This document shows positions 10,602-29,886 of a DNA stretch of 64,000 nucleotides, piece after piece. Position numbers and translations under genes: made by a program. Numbering within the stretch: the stretch's first letter is position 1; each line of letters begins with the position of its first letter. This DNA comes from Diplosphaera chodatii (Eukaryota; Chlorophyta; Trebouxiophyceae; Prasiolales; Stichococcaceae), in the NCBI GenBank assembly GCA_032358165.1, contig JAALGY010000012.1:558001-622000 (forward strand), read 5' to 3'. The notes under the pieces were generated by a model that saw nothing but the letters and a program-made list of their open reading frames with translations, did not search any database and was not told the origin of the DNA.

Positions 10602-12391
10602 ATGGACCCATTTCCTGCAGGCAGCAGGTTTGTGCTGTCGTCGATGAACCCTGCGATTAACGCAGCGACAAAGTGCTCTGTAGTACTGGGAGCTCACTAA
10701 AGCATACGGTCGTACGAGTCTGTGATGAACTCCAGGGTGTCAGTGTGCGTCCTCGGCGTGCAAGGTGTACCACATCAGCACAGCCAAGGCCAGAACCCAC
10801 GCCGCTATACGAAGCAGCGGGCCCTCCAAACCGTGAAGAGCATAACAACTTGCAGGCCAAGCTGTTCAGCGACCCGGCAGTGGTCAAAGCATGCATGCAG
10901 CCACCGGATGCAAACACGAACATGGAGAAGGTACGTGAGTGTGCTCTCTGAAACTAATGATCCCTAGCGCAATTGCGACCGCTTGGTAACTGTCCGTAAG
11001 GATGCCAACCAACAGACCGCTCGCAGCTCCTTACACGAAACGTGCTCGCCCCAGCAGAGCCTCGAGGTTGTAGCGGCAGCCGTACCTGGGCTTGGGCCAA
11101 AGTCGAAGGTGGTCGCCGTTGGTCCCGGCACAGATGCCCTGATACCACACCTCCAGGTGCATATGCACATCAGCAGTTGAGGCACATTGCATTTGCACCA
11201 ACGTTTGGGCTCTCCTCCTTGCTACTGCAGATGCGCTGGGCATGCTGTTTGCCTGCAGCTTCCACCGTCATGATGTAAAGTCTGCACATATGGCGGAATT
11301 GTGCTCAGACGGCATGCTTCATCTGCAGTCGCTGACATGTCATTTGCAACAACGACAGGCGCGAGGGGTGATGTCGATCCTGGCGGTAGACCTGGCAGCG
11401 GATGCTGGATGCGCTGTCGCAGCACCACCCGTCTCGGAGCCCTATAGGCGAGAGGCGCGCGGTGAGTGCTCCTTCTATGTGCTGCGGCTGCTGCTGGTAG
11501 ACAGTCTGCAGCTGTTTCATATGGCATGTGCAAGGGCTATCCCATTCATTGCATGGATGGTGGATGCGGTACAGCACGAACATGCTCAATAAGTCTCTGC
11601 TGACTCGCTGTGCATATGACGGAGTGTACATATGTGGCGGGTGTGGAAGCTCCATCCTTGTTGAACATACCCAAACACGATTGGGTACACCAGCTACCTG
11701 AGTTGCGCTGTTGAGAAACCCATGCTTATATGCAGCCGGTGATGTACGCTTGCATGCGCATGCATCAGCTGTGCGACGGTCAAGTCTGATGCTGTGCAGC
11801 GGAACCACACGAGTGGAAACCGCCAGGTCCTGACATGGTGCGGCGACATCGTCGACCTGCCAGCTGCTCGGGGATCCGCTGACGCGGTGATCTTCAGCTC
11901 CTGCTTCGGGCATGTGTACGACCAGCAGGAGACGCTCTGGGCAGCGTGCCGTTTGCTGCGGCCAGGTGGCCACATCATCATCAACCAGCCTCTGGCAAGG
12001 TGGGAGTGATTGGGCGATGGCGTCGCTGCGATGGCAGCGCTGTGCTCTTGGGGTTTCGAGATGCTGTAGCAGCAAGCATGCGTGGCACATGCACACCAGA
12101 AGTGCAGCGCACCGGCTGCCTGTAGCACACTGATGCAGACGGCAAGTGAGGCAGCTGCTTCTGTCGCTTCTGAGCCAGAAACTTTATTGTCTGCTTTGCA
12201 GTGCCTCATCTGGTGCGCTATGGCGGGTATCCGCTCAGGCGCTGCACACCCTGCCGAACCAGGATGAGATGACGTTACTCATCCACGACCTGCCGCTGGA
12301 AATCATGAATAGCAGCATCAACACAGACGACACGTACCTGACAGTCCTGAAGGTAATGCCATCATTCGTTTGTGTTCTGCTCACGTGCTGA
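10602..12391 (+). CDS. SAM-dependent class I methyltransferase, probably plastid-targeted
   Basis: The ATG at 10602 starts MDPFPAGS, which splices in phase 2 to SVRPRRARCTTSAQPRPEP, an Arg/Ser/Thr-rich transit-peptide-like segment. The mature part has NLQAKLFSDPAVVKACM and motif I KVVAVGPGTDALIPHLQ (about 11105-11155). An ARGVMSILAVDLAA strand follows (motif II acidic residue), then QVLTWCGDIVDLP, ADAVIFSSCFGHVYDQ and LLRPGGHIIINQPLAR (about 11825-12000, post-I and motif III). The last exon (12202-12391) adds LHTLPNQDEMTLLIHDLPLE and YLTVLK, then a stop at 12389-12391. This is the Rossmann methyltransferase order of plant type-11-like enzymes; the substrate is unknown. Around 11405-11450 the reading frame after DLAAD looks shifted relative to family expectation. 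The 5' end is less certain than the core. Confidence 0.7.
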
Positions 12392-12406
12392 TGCATGTCA
12401 CTTCAG

Positions 12407-13180
12407 AAAGGCATCCCGCAACTTCATGGCATTGTCGGCCTCAGTGCTTCACATGTTCTCAGCAGCTGCAGCCAGATCTTGACAACGGTGCACTGACATT
12501 GCCAGGTGCTTCCATCAGATGCCCTTGACCAGCCAGGCATAATACCATATGACAACGTGCTGGATGAGACCGTGGGGTGCACAAATTCTGGTGTGAACCA
12601 ATATATCTCACAGCTGTAAGCACACCCTCACCTTGTTGAGTGTATGAGCGTAGCGCTGCGCACAGGCCAGCTGCCGTGCTTTCATACCTTGCGCCGTGCT
12701 TTCATACCTTGTCCATTGCGAGGGCATCTTGATGATGACTGCAACCCTTGATGCTATGGTGTCATTGTGGCAGACACCTGGTCTTGCTCTTGAGAAGCAC
12801 TAGACCGCGCCACAAACACCGTGTCAACCATAGGGTGTAATCCCTACTGCAGGGAGGGACGTGAGCGTATGGGGCAGTTGGACCTGCTGTCGAAGCAATT
12901 GACTCCACTCGAACGTAATATCCTGCACTACCTTTATGCCATCCACCGCACTAAAGAGAATGGTCAGGAACTCACCCATGCACAGGTGTGGGATTTGATG
13001 TGGCGCAGAGAGTGCGCACTCTGCCAGCACCTGCCTGCAACCGACTCTGTACAGCATGTGCTGCCACCTCCGAGATAACGTCATGCTTGTCAGGTGGCCA
13101 GCAAGCTCGGTGTCAGCGTCAGACGTGTGCGGCAGGTCAAGAGCGCTGCTATAGCAAAACTGAGACGCAAGCCGCGATAG
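12407..13180 (+). CDS. Sigma-70 family factor, region 3-4 only (5'-truncated or fragmentary)
   Basis: Exons with consistent phases: 12407 onward (GIPQLHGIVGLSASHVLSS, region-3-like), about 12507-12615 (LPSDALDQPGIIPYDNVLDE, the region 3/4 linker), about 12850-12985 (EGRERMGQLDLLSKQLTPLE, then RNILHYLYAIHRTKENG) and about 13095-13180 (VASKLGVSVRRVRQVKSA, AIAKLRRKPR, stop). The last two form region 4, the helix-turn-helix that contacts the -35 element in plastid promoters recognised by the bacterial-type polymerase. No region 2 (-10 melting and core binding) or initiating ATG is visible upstream: the preceding bases belong to the methyltransferase. It is therefore a truncated copy, a pseudogene, or a gene whose 5' exons I failed to place. 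Fusion to the methyltransferase transcript is possible because an in-phase junction exists at 12352/12407. Confidence 0.55.
12673..12710. repeat. Tandem duplication of an 18-base unit
   Basis: GCCGTGCTTTCATACCTT occurs at 12673-12690 and again at 12693-12710, separated by two bases. It lies in the intron between the linker and region-4 exons of the sigma-like gene. Confidence 0.9.
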
Positions 13181-13841
13181 GATCCACGCAAGACATACAC
13201 TGGATGCCATGCACGGATAAGAAGCTGTGGGTGAGACACTATCAACAGTAGCATTGTCGAGATCCAGGTGACAGGCCCTGCCGAACTGGAGTTCGCGGCT
13301 TACCACTGTTCCTTGCTGGTTCTTCGCACCTGACCTATCTAGCACCTCTGCACTGTTAATCTGAGGATACATCAGCATTGCTGTCAAGACACTTGTTCGA
13401 GCAGACGCTGATGCAAGAGCAGTTCGTTGGTGCCGTTATTCTGCAAAAACCCCGCCAAATGGATGCCTAACTCTTCTGTGCAGCTCTGTCCCAACTCAAC
13501 ATCTCTGCATGTACACATGCCTGACTTCAAGCAGTCGCCAGAGGGGTGGACTAATACACTATACCATCGCCGCCACCGCCTTGAAGATTGTCTACTATCG
13601 AAGCTTTCCTACTATGTGGCTTGTGAGCGGGAGCGCGAAGGGCTGGGCATTGAGAGCGATGTGCCATCGAATGCGCGCACACGCAGACGCCACTTTGGCG
13701 CAACGCCGCCCGGCTGCTGCTGGCTGTCTTGTTCTGTAGGTGCGGCATTCTCCTTGTCGATCTGCAGGCAGCCACGTGTATGCTCATGTCACCGACTGCA
13801 TGCAGCGCGTCCGGCATGAGCTGGTCATTGCTACAGCACTT
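13181..13841. other. Convergent gap between sigma-like unit and CDT2
   Basis: This is the 3' flank of both neighbours. A plus-strand open stretch at 13427-13819 has no family resemblance and mixed composition, so I do not call it a gene. Nothing else is recognisable. Confidence 0.4.
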
Positions 13842-16800
13842 TCATACACTGTAGATGGGCGCAGCTGGCACCCGGGAGTCATTGCCGCTGCCGCCATCAC
13901 TGCCAGCGGCGCCATCCTCCGGGTGCAGTTGGTCTGCTTCTTCGCCCGGTGGAGGTGCCTCGCCTGGTGCTACGTTCTCCTTGTCTGATGGCTCTGATAA
14001 GCTGACATCGCCGCCGCCGCTGCCACTGTGGACGGCAAGGCTGCAGTCATTGACCTCAAGGTCCGCTGAAGGCTCTGCAGGGGCGCCTGCTGTGCAAGGT
14101 GGCTGCGTTGCCGGCGCCTCCGGCTGCACTGCCGACGATGCCAGCTGCGAGCCGAAGGACGGCAGCGCCGCCGGCATGTCTGGCCGCTGCGACGCTGGTT
14201 CTCGCAGCGCCTCTGGCTGCTGCTGCTGCTGCTGCTGCCTTTGCTGATGCTCGTGCTGCTGCGACGGGTGGGAGGGGCGTACGGCCGTGCCATCAGGCTG
14301 CACCGGCGAGCGCAGCAGCAGGGGGTTGCACTCGCCCATGCTCTCGTCCGCCGGTTGCCGCTGCCTGGGCGCCGCCGCTGCTTCTGGCCCGCCCGCTGCG
14401 GTATCGCCACCCGCCGCGCATGCAGTGCTGGGCAGGCCCCAGTCGCCGCCAACATCTGCGGCAGCTCGCTGCATTGCAGCCCTTTGTGCTGCTGCCTGTG
14501 ATCACAGGCGGATCGTCCAGCTTGAGATATCAAGCAACATCTTGTACGTCATTTTAGAGACAGTGCAGGGACTTGGGCAGTCGTGGGACACCGGCTTGCA
14601 CTGCACCTGCAGTGCGTTGAACGCGCGGGCTGCTGCGGAGGGTGGCGGCGCGCAGCTGCAGCGGGTGTCCAGCGGTGGTGGCTGTGGCACCGGCAGCTCT
14701 GCAAGGACATAGGCTGAGCTGATATTCCAGGCCATGAGGTGACCATGCTGACCGGTGACCCGCAATAGCTGCCAGGTGGCAGTTGCAAACAGTCCCACGT
14801 GAACTCGGTGTCTGACAGAGTCAGTGCAGGCTTTGGAGCAATGGGTCACACCTGAGTCGCCACATGTTGTCTCCTGGCATTGCAAAGCCGCTGGCTCTGG
14901 CTGCACCGCACCCGCTGCTGCACATGCATCGTCATTGGCACATCTGCCTGCATCTGCGCCGCTGCTGGGCCCAGGTGCCAGCGATGCCGGCATCTCCACC
15001 GGCTGTGAGGCATCCTCAATGGGGTCCGACTCGTCCATCGCCTGTGCCTCCAGCAGCCCAAAGTCACGCTGCGCAGCTGCCGGTGCTTCTGCCGTACGCC
15101 CTGCTGCTTCCTGCCATTCTTGCACTGCTGCCACATCTGCAGCAGCTGCCGCCGCTGCTGGCCCCGCGGCTGCAGGCGGAGCCGCAGGCTGGGCCGCAAG
15201 TCCGCTGGAGCCCTGAACCGGAGCCGGGGGCTGAGCTTCCGCAGCCGGTGCTGGCGCAGGGCCCTGCTGCTGGGCCGGTTGTTCAGCTGCGGGCAGGTGC
15301 GCTGCAGCGCGGCCGTCCGTGCGGCGGCGCTTTGCCGATGGGGCGTCCGCCTCCAGTGTGAAGTATGCTGTGATCGGCCGCTGCAGACGCGGCGTCAGTG
15401 CAGGCGTTGTCAGGGTGGCGGCATCCGCCATGTCTGCAGCCCCATGCACGGTCCCAACCGCCATGACGCCCGCGCCAGCTGCAGCGGTGCCGGCCACCAG
15501 CGCAGCAGCAGTGGCGATGGGTGTCAGGGCAGCGGGGATCGCCGTCGGCGGAGAAGCGAGCTGCTGGCGGCGTGCCGTCACAGCAGCTGGCGTGCGCGGG
15601 TGCGGGGTGCGGGGCGCCATGGCCTCCGGCTCTGCTATCTGCAAGTTTGTCAACCGGACCGTGACACCACAGAATTGCGACGCAACGGTACCTCTCGACT
15701 GGCTGTCGCACCCAATTGCAATGGTGGTGTGCCTGTTCAGCATCGTCATCGTCTCAGCAAGGTGGCAGCGTGCCTCGTCTTCTGGCACATGCACCGCAGT
15801 CCATCTCAGGCTGTGTGGCTCGGACACAGATGTTGCCGTTAGCACCTGAGGTTTCGGCTGGGACCTGGGCGGCCGCGAGCGGTCGATCTTCCACACCCGC
15901 AGCGTGGCGTCGTCTCCACATGTCGCCACCTGGAGGGTGCAGAGCGCAAGCCTCAGCCGCTGCAGCTGTATCGTTGGCTCTTGCAACAAGTCGACTGCAG
16001 CTCGCCCGTGAGATACGGCAGCGCTATCTGTGGATCCTGATGCAGCTGCCAGTTTGGTACTGGAGTGTCGGGATGGCCATACCTGCCCTAGGTCCGAGGG
16101 GCACCAAGCCACGCCGGTGACTTCGCCCTCATGGCCCTCCAGCACATAAGGTGCCGCGTCTGGCCGATTCACCTGTTCAGCACATGGCGCGCAGATGTCA
16201 CGACGTGCGCATGATGCATTTGACGTATGCTGTCGATCGCTGAGGCGCTCCACGAGCAATGACGGCCAACATGCAAGGCAACACGTACTGTGCCAGAGCA
16301 TCGCCGTCAGGGAAGCGCAGCAGCAGCAGACGCACACCTGCCAGATGTAAGCATGGTTGTCTGCGGAACCGGACAGCAGGTGCGAGCCGTCTGGGCTGAA
16401 GGCCGCCTTGACGAAGAAGCCGCGGTTGGAGTGGCCCCTGAACACTGCAACGGGCGGGGCGGCGGGTGCAGCAGAGTTCAGGAGGTAGTGCGCGCCATCA
16501 TTCACGCTCACAAGTAGCTGCAGCCCTGCAGACGCAGAGAGTCGCGCACTCAAGCTCTCTCCCTACTTTACAAGCTCCAACATAAGTCATAAAGGAGCAG
16601 CTTCAGCTGCGCCACATACCCCACAACCACTGCCAGGCCAGTGCACAATGCCAATGCTACAACAAGTGACGTCGCTGATTCTGCGAGACAAATCTGCACG
16701 GGTGTGTGCCCACCGCCGGGTGGCTGCTGCAGGCACGTGATGCCACAGCGTCGCGAGGTGCCGTTCAGCGCCCGCGTGTCCGCCTGCGCCCGCGGCTCCC

Positions 16801-18435
16801 CTCCCCCAAGGACCGGGTGCTGCATGCGGCTGGGGCCGCGGCCATAAGTGGCAGTGTCGCGCGGCTCCGTCGTCTGGCGCATGTCCCACAGCTTCACGCA
16901 CCCATCGCTCGCACCTGCCGTCGGTGAGACGTTACACAAAGTGCCGATCAGGGTGTCTGGGCACATTCCTGTGACATCTGCCAGAATATTGCATGCATGC
17001 GAGGGCAGAAATGCCAGCCACGTCTGCAGCGGGGCAGCACAGCTCACCTGCTGTGGCAAGGGTGACGCCATCGTTGAGGAACAGTACCGATGTCACGCCG
17101 TGCAGCTGCTCGCCGTCTGCTGAGGCACGCCGCCTACGGACGCCTTCCTCCTTCTGCATCCTGTGCGCATCCTGTATACACAAGACCCTAATAAGTGGCT
17201 CAGGATATTCACATCATGATTTGCCAGCAGAGTTCCTGCACATCCATCGACACGCATGCAGATCCAGAAAGCCAGAGGCCACGGGAGAACAGCATGTGCT
17301 TTGATGCCCGCCTTGATGGTCAGGACCGGCTGCAGCCGGCGCTGGCCCATCGGGGTGCGGGGTCCTCTGCCGGCACTCTGCCTGGCATCCCACACCTACG
17401 TCGAACATATGCCATGCTGAAGAGCGACCATGCCTACGTTGCCGGCTCTTATTCAACCCTCTCCCGTGAGATCAAGCACCGCATAAGCATGTGGTTGCCT
17501 CCTCAAGGTGACCATGCATAAATGAATCACAGTGCACCTGCACACAGCCGTCACGCGCGCCGGAGGCCAGCACCCCAGGGCAGGCATCCCAAGGGCAGCA
17601 GGTCTTGACGCTGCCACGGTGCCCAGCAAACACCGCCACCATGGATGCAGTGATGGTGTCGAACATCGCAACCGTTTTGTCGCCGCTGGCTGTGATCAGC
17701 CGCGTGTCTGACTGCGAGCCATATATGATGTTGGTTGGCACACTGATTCCGTGGATACGAAACGACATCCCGGTGCGCTCTGCGTTAGTATGGTGCCTGA
17801 TTGTTCCCCACATAACACACCTGCATCCAGCACAGGTCGAAGATGGCGTTGTCATGCGCAAGCCACTGCGCATTGATGTTGCGAGCGGCATTCCCAACGT
17901 TGAGGTCCTCAGGCAGTGGCTTGTCCGTGTTCAGACACGAAACATAGCCGTCCTCGTCCGCGACTGCCAGCATCCTGTTGTTGCTGATCCTCTGCATGGC
18001 GGACACAAAGCATGGTCTGCCCATGGCACTGATAATGCTGTGCCACAGCAAGATCGCCACCCTCCTTGACACCCTGCAAGTACATGTCATGCATGTCAAT
18101 CATCTTGCCTGACTGTATGCCACGGCATATGGTGGCGTGGGCTCATCGACATGCAGGTGCGAGCACAAGATCGTGCCGCCGCCACTGCCGTGCCCGTCGT
18201 GAATACACGACATGTCAGCGAGGAACGGCATGTCCGAGACTGCACACACATACATTATGCTTGAATGCGACATGCTGAAGGAGCCGCTTTGCCTCTTTTG
18301 GTCGATACCACGCAGGATCGTCATACTGGTGCGGTCACCCCCAATGCTCAGGATCAGCGCACCTGAGCAGCCCAAAGCTTGTCGAGCGGAGAGCGAATGA
18401 TGCAAGTTCATCCCTCTCGTGCTTGTCAGCCGCAT
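13842..18435 (-). CDS. DTL: CDT2/DTL, WD40 substrate receptor of the CRL4 ubiquitin ligase
   Basis: WD40 repeats read right to left: NNRMLAVADEDGYVSCLNT and WLAHDNAIFDLCWM (about 17980-17830), LITASGDKTVAMFDT (about 17690), GHRGSVKTC and LASGARDGCVQVWDARQS (17640-17380), TSVLFLNDGVTLATAG (17095-17050), SDGCVKLWDMRQ (about 16910), GHSNRGFFVKAAFSPDGSHL and SGSADNHAYIWQ (about 16440-16345), VLEGHEGEVTGVAWCPSD and VATCGDDATLRVWKIDR. The order and wording match human DTL, including the WDxR motifs used to bind DDB1. A PIP box, QRPITAYF (15383-15360), follows, as in DTL. The tail continues about 400 residues, with a Gln run (about 14240-14217), and joins the 13842-14493 exon through an intron at about 14494-14611. 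CDT2 directs PCNA-coupled destruction of CDT1 and other targets. The first exon and start are uncertain. Confidence 0.88.
14217..14240. repeat. CTG/CAG trinucleotide run (poly-Gln in CDT2)
   Basis: Eight or so CTG triplets on the plus strand read as a run of Gln on the minus strand inside the CDT2 C-terminal extension, next to further Gln/Arg-rich sequence. Confidence 0.8.
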
Positions 18436-19166
18436 CTTGGGTTGCTGCAGCTAGTTGGCTGCCTTGCAGTCACTCACGTTCAAATACGAAAATGTGTTGC
18501 TAGATAGCACGAATGTTGCCACACTGACTGAGAGGTGACAGCGCGGAGACGCTGCTTCATCAAATGCTGCATTGCGCATGACCACCCGGAGAGGGCATCC
18601 ATGCAGGAGTCTGTGCTCACTTGACGCACGAAACACATGCACTGGATTCATCCACTGCAGAGGCTTTCAAACCCAATATGGGGACCGACGTCAAGACGCA
18701 CGGTAGCAATGGATGCGTAGGTTCAAGGTCGGCCGCGAGCAATCCTATTTCGACCGACACAGAGCCTGAAATCTGATTGCAAACGGAAGAAGTCGCAAGC
18801 TGTCCAAGCTGGATTTGAGATTCATGCAACGGAAAATCGATGCTGCTGGTCAGCATCATTCAGCGTCATTGCGGGTTGTGCAGACCTGCGCATGCGGTCT
18901 CAAGGATGCTTACTGCCGTATTAGATGGACGCACTGCACCTGCGCGGCCGTTGCATTGTTCGATGACCAAAGGCATCCTGCAGTCGATGAGCTTGTGCAG
19001 TGACCATCGCATACCGTTTCAGGGCAGTCAAACGTCCAAAGCAGCTTGCTAGCCTCTCTCAGGTTGGAGACGTGCATTAGGGGGTTTTCGCGCGGGCCAT
19101 GTGCTCATGCGAAATACTGAAGGGACCAAGCGCCTGCTGTGACGCATAACCCATGCAGCAGTAGCT
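18436..19166. promoter_or_regulatory. Divergent upstream region of CDT2 and TBCD
   Basis: The two genes point away from each other, so both promoters must lie in these 731 bases. It may also contain an unplaced first exon of CDT2: a minus-strand open stretch at 18451-18651 was considered but has no recognisable match. No clear motif was identified. Confidence 0.4.
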
Positions 19167-27075
<7,909 letters not shown>

Positions 27076-27272
27076 TGTGGGAATACTGGGGCATCTTATG
27101 GAGGGAGAATACATTCATGGTGCTTGTGAGCGACAACAGTGGACAAAGCAGTGTTGAAACAAGACAGGCACAAACAGACGTCAAGCTTGTGGACACCTAT
27201 GCTAGTGTGTTGTGATCCACGTCAAAGCTTCTCAAAAGACCAAGGCATGCAGGATCGCTTGGATTACGGCGT

Positions 27273-29152
27273 TTACATGATGCTGCACCTCGACCCCTGC
27301 TGCTGGCCCTCCTGCGGCGGCGCAGCTGCCTGGCTGCCTGCCTGCGCAGCACCCTCTGCTTGCTCTGCAGCTGGCGTGTAGGAGAACTGGCTGGTGTCGA
27401 GGCCATACCTGTGACCACCAACAATGGTCAGCTGATCGCCCTTTGTACATATCCACCACACGGCTACTGGAGCACCGCAGAAGATAGCCACCAGGCTCGC
27501 CTCGGCTGGCATCTGGCCACAACCAGGATACACGTATAGCAGGCATCCTGGCAATGAGCGCACTTGTCTCGCATGCGCTGGCTCCAGGGGTCCTCCTGGG
27601 CAGACGTGGATGGCGCTGCTGGGGCTTCAACATCGCCGGGTGGGCCTGCGCCCCCAGCGCCCGCTGCGTTGGCCGCCAGCAGCGGCTGCCGTCGGCCCCA
27701 CACCTGCTGCAGCACACCCATGGGCCTCACGCAAGAGCTGATGCTGATGCATCATGCTGCGTACCAGCCCAGCATCAGTGGCCGCCCGCCATCCATCCGC
27801 AGGGGCGTCTGTCAGTGCACAGCTCGCCAAGCAATGGTCAGGCCACAGCTTGGAAAGATAATCTCTGGTGGCTGGTGCTACAGCAAATAAACAAAGGGTG
27901 AGATTAGGATTTAGGGACTAGGGGCGTGCCTCGTCCTCCTCCTCACTGTCACCCTCCAGGGACCGCGCCTGAGCCGAACTCAGCGCAAATGCCAACGCCA
28001 CGCTCAGCACCTGCGGTCACAACACAACAAGCACCTGTCATTAAGCAGCTGATGCATTGCTGTGTGAGCGTGCGTCCTCCCATGTGTATGTGGTGCAGAG
28101 CACAGGGCAACCATCGGCTCCATGTGAGCTTGAGCAGCTCGCTCTGGGCAGCTGTCAATGCAAGGTGTGATTGCCCCGAGACCCAGTGCGAACAGCCTTT
28201 CACAACCCGGGCTCTCTGATGTGTCACCCTTCATCGTTATGGCGAAATACCACATATGCTAGGTAGTCAACCCCGCACCTGCAGCAGCAGCAGCGCGAGG
28301 CCAATCCATTTGCACACATCCATGCGGTGCGCGATCCAGCGGCGCAGCTTGCGCGCCTCGCCCGTCTCATCTGGAGGCAGACGCTTTTGCCAGTGCGCGT
28401 CTGCAAAGAAGGCCACCGCCAGGGCGCCCTGCACAGGTGCTGTGATGTGATCAAGCAAGCTGTTGGTACACGTTCCCCCTGCTTTGCAAGTCCTGGACGC
28501 TAGTGCCGTGAAGTGTGCTGATGGCAGGGTCATATCGCTGGCTCGACCACACTCATGTGCAGCAGCAGTTGCAAGTCACATGCACGGCGCCTCACTTGTG
28601 CCAGCAGCAGGACGATGGCCAGGAAGGCGTACAGGCCGAGGCAGACGCGGCTGTTGCGAGCCGCCCCAATCAGCCCTGTGGCTGCTGTGATGAATGTGAA
28701 CAGTCCCGCGCCAAAGAAGGCATATATGAACCTGTTGCAAGTCACACAAATCCACGTAAACCGTCTCACTCCACAGGAGTGCATTGTGCAACGCACACAA
28801 CTCACATGTGCTGCGATGGCAGGTATGACGCTGTGAAAGGTCATCACCAAGGCATGGCTGCATGCTGGGCTGCGATGCCCGCTGCTCCTGCTGCCAGCGC
28901 AAGTAGCAGGTCGGCTGGCGGCTGGGCATCTGGTGACAGCGGTGGAGGTGGGCTGTGATGATGATGATGGGCAGGCGGCGGTGGGCTGTAGTGATGATGA
29001 TGGGGCGACGGCGGTGGGCTGTGGTGGGTCGGCGGTGGCGGCGCTGCCGGCGTGGGAACCGGCCGGCGGTGCACCTCGCCGTACATGTACACCGCATACA
29101 CCATCACGGCCACGCCCAGCAGCGCCAGCAGCGTGTTTGCTATCTTGAGCAT
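27273..29152 (-). CDS. Tetraspanin (TOM2A-like) with extensin-like extracellular loop and CaaX end
   Basis: Four TM segments read right to left. TM1 is LLALLGVAVMVYAVYMY (from the ATG at 29152). TM2 is FIYAFFGAGLFTFITAATG (28735-28640), joined by a perfect phase-2 splice. TM3 is LYAFLAIVLLLAQ/GALAVAFFA, and TM4 IGLALLLLQ/VLSVALAFAL (about 28290 and 28010). An acidic EGDSEEEDE stretch follows TM4. C-terminal exons give WGRRQPLLAANAAG, PWSQRMRDK/YGLDTSQFSY and the ending SRCSIM, a prenylation-type CaaX box. The acidic stretch, the RQPLL segment and the 'WSxRMRxKYGLD' block resemble plant TOM2A tetraspanins, which support tobamovirus replication in plants. Between TM1 and TM2 lies a loop with SPPPP units and His runs (about 29080-28960). 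The exon junction near 27920-27720 is unclear, and a short upstream first exon may exist because an acceptor-like CAG precedes the ATG. Confidence 0.72.
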
Positions 29153-29886
29153 AACCCTGCAAGACAGGACAACGGCACTGTGCATTGGATGACCTGCAAT
29201 CACGCAGCCTTTACATCTTGAGGGCACTGCGCCGTCCCGGCTTTTGATGCTGAAAAGTGCCCGATTGCAACTATGTGCCGCAACTTGAAAACCAGACAGC
29301 GCATGCTCATCACTTGCACACCTGAGCACGACAACAGCGCTGCTGCCGCGGGGCCTCACACTATCCTGATGATCTAAGCGTCGCCACATCGTGACGCCTT
29401 TGACCGCAAGTCAGCACTCCCCGGCGTTCACCGACACCTCGTGTCGACTCAGCAAATACGCACTGCCATATTGAGCCTCACGGGGACGGGCTGAACGCCT
29501 GCGACTGCTATCACTGAGCTGTGGCAAGGTGAAGCATCGAGGATGCAACTGTCGGCGTGTGTTAGGTGTAAGCTGCTGCATGCTCGCATCTGGCTTCCTG
29601 CTGACTGCTCCTGTGCCGGCTACTTCCAGCCCAGCATCCAAACCACGTTGTTGCAGGCACAGTCCATCCACATGCTGCAACCCGTGCTCTCAACCTTTGC
29701 CACATATCTAACATCAACTTGAATCAGATCGTCACAGGACACATCCTCAGCAGCAGTAAGGTCTGCACTTGTGCTCGCATATATCGCCATCACTGAGCGC
29801 CATCATGCTATGTTGACTGTGTTGGCAGGCGGCACAGGTGTGCAATCTGATTCATGCAACGCCTTGCTGCGCGTACGTTCGCTTGC
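29153..29886. promoter_or_regulatory. Divergent upstream region of tetraspanin and PLPBP
   Basis: These 734 bases lie between two start codons that face away from each other. No convincing coding exon or known motif was seen; a small first exon of the tetraspanin gene could be hidden near the left edge. Confidence 0.4.

Noticed and set aside
11305..12209. 263- and 171-codon minus-strand open frames
   Set aside because: They are antisense to methyltransferase exons that carry motif I and motif III on the plus strand.
12507..12619. Initial reading of this exon as the last exon of the methyltransferase
   Set aside because: Its end splices in phase to the sigma region 4 exon, and its sequence fits the sigma region 3/4 linker, so it was moved to the sigma-like unit.
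13427..13819. 131-codon plus-strand open frame
   Set aside because: No recognisable match, mixed Cys/Arg/Ser-rich composition and no convincing splice partners.
14099..15849. Several plus-strand open frames of 117-240 codons
   Set aside because: They mirror the GC-rich, low-complexity CDT2 tail on the other strand and show no domain.
28530..29162. 210-codon minus-strand open frame across tetraspanin exons
   Set aside because: Part of it covers the TM2-TM3 exon in the right frame, but the remainder runs through an intron and reads the Pro/His exon in the wrong frame; it was replaced by the spliced tetraspanin model.
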